From positions 310,001 through 374,000 of the forward strand of contig NZ_CABPST010000002.1 in assembly GCF_902459805.1 (NCBI RefSeq): a DNA stretch of 64,000 bases, in the 5' to 3' direction. Of this stretch, positions 9,984 to 17,807 are shown in pieces. The notes beneath the pieces were generated by a model. That model ran no database searches and was not told the origin of the DNA. It worked only from the letters and a program-made list of their open reading frames with translations. The DNA comes from Pandoraea bronchicola (GTDB lineage Bacteria > Pseudomonadota > Gammaproteobacteria > Burkholderiales > Burkholderiaceae). Within the stretch, counting starts at the first letter, position 1, and each line of letters starts with the position of its first letter. Position numbers and translations under genes: made by a program.

Positions 9984-10361
9984 ATGAAAAAAACCATCAT
10001 CGCTTCGCTCGTCATTCCAGCACTGATGCAAACATCACCGTCTTTCGCGGATACGTTCAATGGCAAGAATCTATTTGTGCAGAGATGTGCCATGTGCCAC
10101 GGCGTCGATCTCAAAGGAACAGGACCGTTGGCCAACAAAAGCAATCCTCCTACCCCTGACCTGACAACTTCCGCATTCAAAAAACGGCTGAATGATTATC
10201 CGGGGGTTATCGTGTCATCGATCATCCTTCGCCCAAATGGAGACTTGATTCCAAGAACGTTGCGGGAGAACGGCGTGAAGCTGCCCCCGCACGCCTGGAG
10301 TATTCAGGATCTGCGGGATATACATCAATACATGAGTGGCGTGATTTCAAAAGGTCGGTGA
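9984..10361 (+). CDS. Small periplasmic cytochrome c
   Basis: A 125-residue protein with a signal peptide (MKKTIIASLVIPALMQTSPSFA) and one haem c site, CAMCH, about 15 residues into the mature form. The size and the RCAMCHG context fit the class I cytochrome c fold, an electron carrier in the periplasm. In this class the sixth haem ligand is usually a Met in an M-P-P type motif near the C-terminus; here the matching stretch reads KLPPHAW and the only later Met is in HQYMSG. The axial ligand is therefore uncertain (that Met, or the His of PPHAW). No partner oxidase or dehydrogenase gene is adjacent. Base composition is lower in GC than its neighbours, which may mean recent acquisition. Confidence 0.8.
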   Translation: MKKTIIASLVIPALMQTSPSFADTFNGKNLFVQRCAMCHGVDLKGTGPLANKSNPPTPDLTTSAFKKRLNDYPGVIVSSIILRPNGDLIPRTLRENGVKLPPHAWSIQDLRDIHQYMSGVISKGR

Positions 10362-10423
10362 TCTCGACCTGTGATAGCGGCTACCGGCCATTGGTCCCAG
10401 CCCGCGATGGCCGGAATGCGTTG

Positions 10424-10984
10424 TCATCGGCCGCTCATGAAAGACGGAAACCGGCCATTGGGAGTCTGACGCATTGCCCAACGCCGCGCCGCCGGCAGTC
10501 CGGCGGCGGCCTCGTGCGCCAACACCTGCCTGAGCCGTTCGCTCAGATCTGGCACGGCGATCGGCACGAACCCCAGCCGGGCGTAGAACGGCCCATTCCA
10601 AGGCACGTCACGAAACGTCGTCAGCGTGAGCGCCACCAGCCCTGTGCGCGCCGCATGCCCGGCTGCCGCCGCCAGCAACGCCCGCCCCAGTCCGCGCAAC
10701 TGCCAGTCGCGATGCACGGACAATTCCCACACGTGCAATTCGTTCCCAAAAACTTCGCCTTCGAGAAACGCGACAGGCGCGTCATCTTGATCGGCGGCGA
10801 CCCACGACGCGCCGTGCGCGATCAGTTCACGGTGCCGGGCCACGGACATCCCCTCGCCGTCCGCCAGCCAAGCCAGTTCCGGCAGTGTGCGAAACAATTC
10901 GCCCGCACTCCGGTCAACCGGCGGCAGTGCAGGCGCATCGTCTGGCGTTGCGAGGCGAACTCGCGCCACCGGCAGTCTCGTCAA
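10424..10984 (-). CDS. GNAT-family N-acetyltransferase
   Basis: A 186-residue cytosolic acyltransferase. The acetyl-CoA binding motif of the GNAT fold is seen in the middle (LHVWELSVHRDWQLRGLGRA, a Q/RxxGxG/A type turn), followed by FYARLGFVPI near the C-terminus. The substrate (amine, amino acid or antibiotic) is unknown. I place the start at the TTG ending at 10984: GGAGG sits seven bases upstream and the TTG overlaps the TGA of the preceding LysR gene (TTGA), so translation is coupled. A GTG five codons later is the alternative. Being behind an efflux regulator, it might belong to the same resistance response, but that is inference. Confidence 0.82.
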   Translation of the reverse strand: MTRLPVARVRLATPDDAPALPPVDRSAGELFRTLPELAWLADGEGMSVARHRELIAHGASWVAADQDDAPVAFLEGEVFGNELHVWELSVHRDWQLRGLGRALLAAAAGHAARTGLVALTLTTFRDVPWNGPFYARLGFVPIAVPDLSERLRQVLAHEAAAGLPAARRWAMRQTPNGRFPSFMSGR

Positions 10985-11994
10985 ACCACAACCTCCTGCG
11001 GTGCCATTTCGGTACCGTACGAGGCCCAGCGCCCATCGGCATCCATCGCCGCCACGGTCGGTTTGCACTGCCCAGCAGTTTCGTCGAGCCCTTGCAGCAA
11101 CGGGCAACGCTCAAAAAGTTCAGCGATGAAGTCAACAAATACGCGGACTTTGGGCGACAAATGACGATTATGGGGATACACAGCCGAAATCGGCATGGGC
11201 GGCGGTTTCCACTGATGCAGCACCTCCACCAGTTGCCCCGATTGCAGATACGGCAACGCCATGAAGCGAGCCAGTTGCACCGTGCCGAAACCCGCCAGCC
11301 CCAGTTGCAGATAGGCCTCCGCGTCGTTGACGGCGACCGAGCCCTGCATGTTGATCTCGACTTCCTTGCCGTCCACGAGGAACTGCTCTTCGAGAACACG
11401 CCCTGTGCGGCTCGAAAAGTAATGCACTGCCGTGTGCCGCTGCAGGTCGTCGAGCGTATGCGGCATCCCCATGCGCTCAAGATAGGCTGGCGAGGCGCAC
11501 GTCAGGCTTTGGAACAGACCGACGCGCCGCGCGACAAGACTCGAATCCTGAAGCGTGCCAACGCGCAACACGCAATCGACACCCTCCTGAATCAGATCGA
11601 CCGGCTTATCGCCCATGCCGACCATGAGCTCGATTTCCGGGTAGCGGTCGTGAAACTCGCATAACGACGGCAGCACCACGAGCTTGCCGAGCGAGCCCGG
11701 CATGTCGATGCGCAGTTTCCCGCGCACGCGTTGGCTGCTCTCGCGGAACGACGATTCCGTCTCCTCGATATCGGCGAGGATCCGCAGGCAGCGCTCGTAG
11801 TATGCCGCGCCGTCCGGCGTCAGGTTGAGCCGCCGGGTCGTGCGCTGCAACAGCCGCGTGCCCAGATGCGCCTCAAGGTTTTGAATAATCGTGGTCACCG
11901 AGGTGCGCGGCAACCCGAGATTGTCGGCCGCGCGCGAAAAACTGTTCGCCTCGACCACTCGCGTGAAGACCTGCATCGCTTGTAAGCGATCCAT
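10981..11994 (-). CDS. bpeT: LysR-type regulator of the BpeEF-OprC efflux locus (BpeT/CeoR-like)
   Basis: A 337-residue LysR regulator: N-terminal winged helix (MDRLQAMQVFTRVVEANSFS, helix-turn-helix through residue 60) and a type 2 periplasmic-binding-protein-like effector domain (residues about 90-300). It is divergent from llpE-bpeE-bpeF-oprC, exactly as bpeT/ceoR is in Burkholderia, where it controls an RND pump for chloramphenicol, trimethoprim and related drugs, with salicylate-type inducers in B. cenocepacia. By analogy it should bind the 242-bp shared gap and activate the pump operon. The C-terminal tail after residue 300 is about 20-30 residues longer than in a minimal LysR protein. 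A GNAT gene overlaps its stop codon. Confidence 0.85.
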   Translation of the reverse strand: MDRLQAMQVFTRVVEANSFSRAADNLGLPRTSVTTIIQNLEAHLGTRLLQRTTRRLNLTPDGAAYYERCLRILADIEETESSFRESSQRVRGKLRIDMPGSLGKLVVLPSLCEFHDRYPEIELMVGMGDKPVDLIQEGVDCVLRVGTLQDSSLVARRVGLFQSLTCASPAYLERMGMPHTLDDLQRHTAVHYFSSRTGRVLEEQFLVDGKEVEINMQGSVAVNDAEAYLQLGLAGFGTVQLARFMALPYLQSGQLVEVLHQWKPPPMPISAVYPHNRHLSPKVRVFVDFIAELFERCPLLQGLDETAGQCKPTVAAMDADGRWASYGTEMAPQEVVV

Positions 11995-12236
11995 GATATT
12001 TCCCCATTCAAAAGCACTGTTGCACTAGCCGATCCGGCCATTTGCGCCCTCGCTCTCCTTTGCATATGCATATTGGTCGAAGGCATAAGCCAATGCCCAT
12101 CAGGCCCACACCGATTAGTCGAGTTGGCCGAACAGTGTTGCCAAATTATAGGCGTTTATCCTAATGTCCGTGGCCTCTAGACTTCGCTCCATCGAATGTC
12201 ATGAGAGGGGTATCGCTCGCGCGAACCCGAAGCCAT
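11995..12236. promoter_or_regulatory. Shared regulatory gap between the LysR gene and llpE
   Basis: This gap must hold both divergent promoters. Two visible candidates for regulator sites are the palindrome TGCATATGCA (12061-12070) and an imperfect inverted repeat, ATTATAGG...CCTAATGT (about 12146-12167), whose TAGG/CCTA arms are separated by 7 bases. LysR proteins usually recognise a T-N11-A dyad; neither site fits it exactly, so the assignment is tentative. Confidence 0.4.
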
Positions 12237-13148
12237 ATGTCAGCCAACGCCAAGCCGCAATCGGGACGATCGGAGCAAACGCACCGCACCGAGGACGGAC
12301 TGCGCATCGAAGAGGTGAGCATCGCCGGCCATGTCGGTCCGGTGACGCTGCGCCTCTACAAGCCCGTCGCCCCCGCCGCCGCCGGTGCCTCCCGCGACCA
12401 GGCCGGTGAGCCCGGTGTGGTCGTGCCCCTCGAGGCGCACCTGCCGAGCGTGCTGTACTTCCACGGTGGCGGTTTCTGCAAGGGCTCGCTCGACGACGGC
12501 GACGCGGCCGCGCGTTATCTGGCCTCACACATCCCGGCACTGGTTGTCTCTGTCGGCTATTCGCTCGCACCGGAACATCCGTTTCCCGCCGCGCCGGAAG
12601 ACGCCTGGTGCGCGGCGCTCTGGCTGCAGCGCCACGCCCGGCGCCATGGCGCCAGCCCGCGCCGGCTGGCGGTGGTCGGTCACGACGCCGGGGGCAATAT
12701 CGCCGCGGCGCTCACGATGATTTCGCGCGATCGCGGCGAAGTGGCCGTCTCCGCGCAGGTGCTGCTCGCCCCGCTGCTCGATCCGAGCATGACGCGTTTG
12801 GCCGACGGCCGCACGCCCAGCGATATCGAAGCGAGCGAGTGCGCCCGGTGCTATCGCGCCTATCTGCCGCACGCCACGCAGCGTCTGCATCCTTATGCCG
12901 CGCCGCTCGAATCGCGCCGTCTCGCGGGCTTGCCGCCCACGCTGATCGCGTCTGCCGAACACGACCTGCTGCACGTCGAAGCCGAGAAATACGCCGCCGA
13001 GCTCATCGCGGCCGGCGTGCCGACACAGGTCACGCGCCATCGCAGCGCTTCCCATCACGGCCTGGCCGCTCTGCCCGCCGCGTTGCGGGAAGTGGCCGCG
13101 TTCCTGACACGCCGGCTGGCGCCCCCCGCCACCGGCTCTACCCAGTGA
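12237..13148 (+). CDS. llpE: Alpha/beta hydrolase of the hormone-sensitive-lipase fold (LlpE-like), Asp at the nucleophile position
   Basis: A 303-residue protein, first gene of the efflux operon, in the place of llpE (lipase-like protein) of Burkholderia bpeEF/ceoAB loci. The oxyanion-hole motif HGGG is at 76-79. The nucleophile elbow, normally GDSAGG with Ser, reads GHDAGG here, so residue 150 is Asp. The acid (D243 in EHDLLHVE) and a C-terminal His (H273/H274) are present. Asp nucleophiles occur in epoxide hydrolases and dehalogenases, which also read G-H-D, but not in the family suggested by HGGG. It may be a non-esterase hydrolase or a pseudo-enzyme. Start at ATG 12237 is chosen over ATG 12201; neither has a strong ribosome binding site. 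It lies 28 bp before bpeE. Confidence 0.82.
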   Translation: MSANAKPQSGRSEQTHRTEDGLRIEEVSIAGHVGPVTLRLYKPVAPAAAGASRDQAGEPGVVVPLEAHLPSVLYFHGGGFCKGSLDDGDAAARYLASHIPALVVSVGYSLAPEHPFPAAPEDAWCAALWLQRHARRHGASPRRLAVVGHDAGGNIAAALTMISRDRGEVAVSAQVLLAPLLDPSMTRLADGRTPSDIEASECARCYRAYLPHATQRLHPYAAPLESRRLAGLPPTLIASAEHDLLHVEAEKYAAELIAAGVPTQVTRHRSASHHGLAALPAALREVAAFLTRRLAPPATGSTQ

Positions 13149-13176
13149 GTCCATCCGATCCCGGAGATTTTCAAAA

Positions 13177-14523
13177 ATGACCACCCTCGCTCGCAAACCT
13201 GTACTCATTGCCGCCGCCGCTACGGTGGCGCTCCTGGCCATCGGCACGCTCACCGTCGTGCGCGTCGACGCCAGCACGCCCGCCGCTCAAGTCATGCCGA
13301 CTGTGGAAGTGGATGTGGCCGACGTAATCTCGCGCACCGTGACTGACTGGCAGAGCTATTCCGGCCGGCTCGACGCGGTGGATCGCGTCGATATCAAGCC
13401 TCTCGTGTCAGGCACCATTACCGCCGTGCATTTCAAGGACGGTCAACTCGTGAAGAAGGGGGATGCCCTCTTCACAATCGATCCGCGTCCGTATGCGGCG
13501 GAAGTGGACCGCGCGGCGGCGCAACTCGCGTCGGCGCAGGCCCGCGACGTATTCACGAGCACCGACCTCGCGCGCGCGCAACGCCTGATCGCGGATAACG
13601 CCATCGCGAAGAAAGACTTCGACCAGAAGGAAAACGCTGCGCGCGAAGCCGTTGCCAACGTGAAAGCCGCGCAGGCCGCGCTGGAAACGGCCCGCATCAA
13701 CCTTGGCTACACGCAGATCGTGGCACCGGTGGCCGGTCGCGTCTCGCGCGCAGAGATCACCGTCGGCAACACCGTATCGGCTGGCGCACAGTCGCCTGCG
13801 CTGACCACTGTGGTGTCGGTCTCGCCGATCTACGCGGCGTTCGACGTCGACGAGCAGACCTATCTGCGTTATCTGTCGCGCGATACGGCCAAGCCCAGCG
13901 GCGTGCCCGTCGATCTGGGGCTGGCCAACGAGTCGGGCTACTCGCGCAAGGGCACCGTGTATTCCGTGGATAACCGCTTCGACACCACGTCGGGCACGAT
14001 CCGCGTGCGGGCGCGCTTCGACAATGCCGACGGCACGCTTGTGCCGGGCCTGTACGCCCGCATTCGTGTCGGTGGCGGCGAGCCGCATCCGGCCCTGCTC
14101 GTGGACGAAGCCGCTGTCGGCACCGACCAGAGCAAGAAGTTCGTGATGGTGGTCGACCCGCAAAACAAGGTGCAGTACCGCGAAGTCCAGTTGGGTGAGC
14201 GCCACGGCGGTCTCGTGGAAATCGCCGGCGGTCTGAAGGACGGCGAACGCATCATCGTGAACGGTCTGCAACGCGTGCGTCCGGGGGATGCCGTGTCGCC
14301 GAAGACCGTGAAGATGGCGGGCGATACCGGCGACGCTCACGATGTGGCCGCCACCGCTGTCGCGGCCAACGGTGCAGCTACCACCGCGGACAAAACCACC
14401 GCACCGGTCACGAACAATACCGACGCCGCACAGAAGACATCGCAGAACAGCAGCAAGGACGGTGCCGCAACGCATTCGGCCGCGACCTCAACGGGTGCGG
14501 TGACGAAGACGGCGTCGCGTTGA
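13177..14523 (+). CDS. bpeE: RND efflux membrane fusion protein (BpeE/CeoA-like)
   Basis: A 448-residue periplasmic adaptor that bridges the inner-membrane pump and the outer-membrane channel. An N-terminal membrane-anchor or signal segment (residues about 8-28) is followed by the barrel-sandwich lipoyl halves (VKPLVSG-like IKPLVSGTITAVHFKDGQLV and GYTQIVAPVAGRVSRAEI), a helical hairpin between them, the beta-barrel and the membrane-proximal domain. No lipobox Cys is seen. The last 55 residues are a low-complexity tail rich in Ala, Thr, Ser and Asn, beyond the usual family end. It sits second in the operon, 86 bp before the pump gene, and shares the promoter region upstream of llpE. Confidence 0.9.
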   Translation: MTTLARKPVLIAAAATVALLAIGTLTVVRVDASTPAAQVMPTVEVDVADVISRTVTDWQSYSGRLDAVDRVDIKPLVSGTITAVHFKDGQLVKKGDALFTIDPRPYAAEVDRAAAQLASAQARDVFTSTDLARAQRLIADNAIAKKDFDQKENAAREAVANVKAAQAALETARINLGYTQIVAPVAGRVSRAEITVGNTVSAGAQSPALTTVVSVSPIYAAFDVDEQTYLRYLSRDTAKPSGVPVDLGLANESGYSRKGTVYSVDNRFDTTSGTIRVRARFDNADGTLVPGLYARIRVGGGEPHPALLVDEAAVGTDQSKKFVMVVDPQNKVQYREVQLGERHGGLVEIAGGLKDGERIIVNGLQRVRPGDAVSPKTVKMAGDTGDAHDVAATAVAANGAATTADKTTAPVTNNTDAAQKTSQNSSKDGAATHSAATSTGAVTKTASR

Positions 14524-14609
14524 TCACGACCGCACCGTTCATACCGCTCGTAAGCCGCGTGCAGGCACACGTCTCAGTTGCACGCTGAACGACACCCCAG
14601 AGTTTCGTC

Positions 14610-17600
14610 ATGAACATCTCAAAATTCTTTATCGACCGACCCATCTTTGCAGGGGTTCTTTCGGTCATCACGCTGCTGGCCGGCTTGATTGCCGTGTTCC
14701 AGCTGCCGATCTCGGAGTACCCGGAAGTGGTCCCGCCGTCGGTTGTCGTGCATGCCCAGTACCCCGGCGCCAACCCGAAGGTGATCGCCGAGACGGTGGC
14801 CTCGCCGCTCGAAGAGCAGATCAACGGCGTGGAAAACATGCTGTACATGCAGTCGCAAGCCAACAGCGACGGCAACCTCACCACGACCGTGACCTTCCGT
14901 CTGGGCACCGACCCGGACAAGGCGCAGCAACTCGTGCAGAACCGTGTCTCGCAAGCGCTGCCGCGCCTGCCGGACGACGTGCAGCGCCTTGGCGTGACGA
15001 CCATCAAGTCCTCGCCCACGCTCACGATGGTGGTGCACTTGATCTCGCCGAACGATCGCTACGACATGACCTACCTGCGCAACTACGCGCTCATCAACGT
15101 CAAAGATCGCCTCTCGCGTATCAAGGGCGTGGGCGAAGTGCAGTTGTGGGGGGCAGGTGACTACTCGATGCGTGTCTGGCTCGATCCGGCCAAGGTCGCC
15201 CAGCGTGGCCTGACCGCGTCGGACGTGGTGAAAGCCATTCGCGAGCAGAACGTGCAGGTCGCCGCCGGTGTGATCGGCGCGACGCCGGCCGGCCCGAATA
15301 CGCCGCTGCAACTGAACGTGAATGCGCGCGGCCGTCTTAACACGGAAGAAGAGTTCCGCGACATCATTCTGAAGACCTCGCCTGACGGCGCTGTCACTCA
15401 TCTGGGCGACGTGGCCCGCGTGCAACTCGATGCCGCGTCCTACAGCTTGCGCTCGTTGCTCGACAACAAGCCGGCCGTGGGCCTCGGTATCAACCAGTCG
15501 CCGGGCGCGAACTCGCTGCAAATCTCGGACGATGTCCGTGCAGCGATGGCCGACCTGCAAAAGGATATGCCGCCGGGCGTGGAGTACCGCATCGAGTACG
15601 ACCCGACGCAGTTCGTGCGCTCGTCGATCAACGCCGTGGTGCATACGCTGCTCGAAGCCATCGCCCTGGTGGTGCTGGTGGTGATCGTATTCCTGCAAAC
15701 GTGGCGTGCGTCGATCATCCCGCTGCTCGCCGTGCCGGTGTCGATCGTGGGCACGTTCGCCCTGCTGCTCGGCTTCGGCTACTCGATCAACGCGTTGTCG
15801 CTATTCGGGATGGTGCTGGCCATCGGTATCGTGGTCGACGACGCCATCGTGGTCGTCGAAAACGTGGAACGGAATATCGCGGCCGGACTCTCGCCGAAGG
15901 AAGCGACCTATCAGGCGATGCGGGAAGTGAGCGGTCCGATTATCGCGATTGCGCTCACGCTGGTGGCCGTGTTCGTGCCGCTGGCCTTCATGTCGGGCCT
16001 GACGGGACAGTTCTACAAGCAGTTCGCCATGACCATCGCCATCTCGACGGTGATCTCGGCCTTCAATTCGCTGACGCTCTCGCCGGCCATGGCCGCCCTG
16101 CTGCTCAAGGACCATCACGCCAAGCCGGACTGGCTCACGCGTCAGATGAACCGTTATCTGGGTGGGTTCTTCGGTGCGTTCAATCGCGTGTTCCATCGCG
16201 GTTCGGAAAAGTACGGTCAAGGCGTGACACGCGTGATCGGTCGCAAGGCCATCATGATGGCGATCTTCGCGGTGCTGCTCGGCATCACGATTTTGCTGGG
16301 CAAAGTGGTCCCGGGGGGTTTCGTGCCGGCGCAGGACAAGGAGTACCTCATCGCCTTCGCTCAGTTGCCCAACGGCGCGTCGCTCGACCGCACCGACAAG
16401 GTGATCCGCGACATGTCCGCCATTGCCCTGAAAACCCCTGGCGTGAAGAGCGCCGTGTCGTTCCCGGGGATGTCGGTCAACGGCTTCACCAACTCGTCGT
16501 CGGCAGGCATCGTGTTCGTTACGCTCAAGCCGTTCGATCAGCGTAAGGACAAGTCGATGTCGGCAGCCGCCATCGCCGCGAAACTCAACGCCGAATACGC
16601 GAAGAACAAGGATTCGTTCATTGCCGTGTTCCCGCCCCCGCCAGTGCTGGGTCTGGGTACGCTCGGCGGCTTCAAGCTGCAAGTCGAAGACCGCGGCGCC
16701 CTCGGCTACGAAGCGCTGAACGACGCCACGCAGGCATTCATCAAGAAGGCGTCGCAGACGAAAGAACTGGGCCCGACGTTCTCGTCGTACCAGATCAACG
16801 TGCCGCAACTGAACGTGGATCTCGACCGCGTGAAGGCCAAGCAGTTGGGTGTGCCGATCACCGACGTGTTCGACACCATGCAGATCTACCTCGGCTCGCT
16901 GTATGTGAACGACTTCAACAAGTTCGGTCGCGTGTATCAGGTTCGCGTGCAAGCCGACGCGCCGTATCGTGCACACGCCGACGACATCGGCCTGCTCAAG
17001 ACCCGCAACAGCAATGGCGACATGGTGCCGCTCTCGTCGCTGGTGAAGGTCACGCCGACGTACGGCCCGGAAATGGTGGTGCGCTACAACGGCTACACCG
17101 CTGCCGATATCAACGGCGGCCCGGCGCCGGGTTACTCGTCGGGTCAGGCGCAGGCCGCGGTGGAACGCATTGCCGCAGAAACGCTGCCGCGTGGTGTGAA
17201 GTTCGAATGGACCGACCTGACGTATCAGCAGATTCTCGCGGGCGATTCGGCACTGTGGGTGTTCCCGATCTCCGTGCTGCTGGTGTTCCTGGTGCTGGCT
17301 GCGCAGTATGAAAGCCTGACGCTGCCGCTGGCCGTGATCATGATCGTTCCGATGAGCATCATGTCCGCGCTGTTCGGGGTATGGCTCACGCGGGGGGATA
17401 ACAACATCTTCACGCAGATCGGTTTGATGGTGCTGGTGGGGTTGTCGGCGAAGAACGCCATTCTGATCGTGGAATTCGCCCGGGAACTGGAAATGCAAGG
17501 CCGTAGCGCGGTCGCTGCCGCTATCGAGGCAAGCCGGCTGCGTCTGCGCCCGATTCTGATGACGTCCATCGCGTTCATCATGGGTGTGGTGCCGCTGGTG

Positions 17601-17795
17601 ACGTCGAGCGGTGCGGGTTCGGAAATGCGTCATGCCATGGGCGTGGCCGTGTTCTTCGGCATGATCGGTGTGACCGGTTTCGGTCTGATCCTGACGCCGG
17701 TGTTCTACGTGCTGCTCCGTACGCTGGCTGGCAAGAAGCCGCTGCACAGTGCGCACGCGTCGACCATGCCCGCCAACGTCAAGGCCGAAGTCTGA
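14610..17795 (+). CDS. bpeF: RND multidrug efflux pump, inner-membrane transporter (BpeF/CeoB-like)
   Basis: A 1061-residue proton-driven drug exporter of the HAE1 class, the AcrB fold: 12 membrane helices and two large periplasmic loops (after helix 1 and helix 7). The proton-relay pair Asp-Asp is visible in helix 4 (GIVVDDAIVVVENVERN, near residues 410-411), and the essential Lys in helix 10 (GLSAKNAILIVEFARE). N-terminus MNISKFFIDRPIFAGVLS is typical of the family. With BpeE and OprC it forms a tripartite pump; relatives in Burkholderia expel chloramphenicol, trimethoprim and fluoroquinolones. Length and motifs show no damage. The next gene begins 12 bases after its stop. Confidence 0.94.
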   Translation: MNISKFFIDRPIFAGVLSVITLLAGLIAVFQLPISEYPEVVPPSVVVHAQYPGANPKVIAETVASPLEEQINGVENMLYMQSQANSDGNLTTTVTFRLGTDPDKAQQLVQNRVSQALPRLPDDVQRLGVTTIKSSPTLTMVVHLISPNDRYDMTYLRNYALINVKDRLSRIKGVGEVQLWGAGDYSMRVWLDPAKVAQRGLTASDVVKAIREQNVQVAAGVIGATPAGPNTPLQLNVNARGRLNTEEEFRDIILKTSPDGAVTHLGDVARVQLDAASYSLRSLLDNKPAVGLGINQSPGANSLQISDDVRAAMADLQKDMPPGVEYRIEYDPTQFVRSSINAVVHTLLEAIALVVLVVIVFLQTWRASIIPLLAVPVSIVGTFALLLGFGYSINALSLFGMVLAIGIVVDDAIVVVENVERNIAAGLSPKEATYQAMREVSGPIIAIALTLVAVFVPLAFMSGLTGQFYKQFAMTIAISTVISAFNSLTLSPAMAALLLKDHHAKPDWLTRQMNRYLGGFFGAFNRVFHRGSEKYGQGVTRVIGRKAIMMAIFAVLLGITILLGKVVPGGFVPAQDKEYLIAFAQLPNGASLDRTDKVIRDMSAIALKTPGVKSAVSFPGMSVNGFTNSSSAGIVFVTLKPFDQRKDKSMSAAAIAAKLNAEYAKNKDSFIAVFPPPPVLGLGTLGGFKLQVEDRGALGYEALNDATQAFIKKASQTKELGPTFSSYQINVPQLNVDLDRVKAKQLGVPITDVFDTMQIYLGSLYVNDFNKFGRVYQVRVQADAPYRAHADDIGLLKTRNSNGDMVPLSSLVKVTPTYGPEMVVRYNGYTAADINGGPAPGYSSGQAQAAVERIAAETLPRGVKFEWTDLTYQQILAGDSALWVFPISVLLVFLVLAAQYESLTLPLAVIMIVPMSIMSALFGVWLTRGDNNIFTQIGLMVLVGLSAKNAILIVEFARELEMQGRSAVAAAIEASRLRLRPILMTSIAFIMGVVPLVTSSGAGSEMRHAMGVAVFFGMIGVTGFGLILTPVFYVLLRTLAGKKPLHSAHASTMPANVKAEV

Positions 17796-17807
17796 AGGAT
17801 GCCAATC

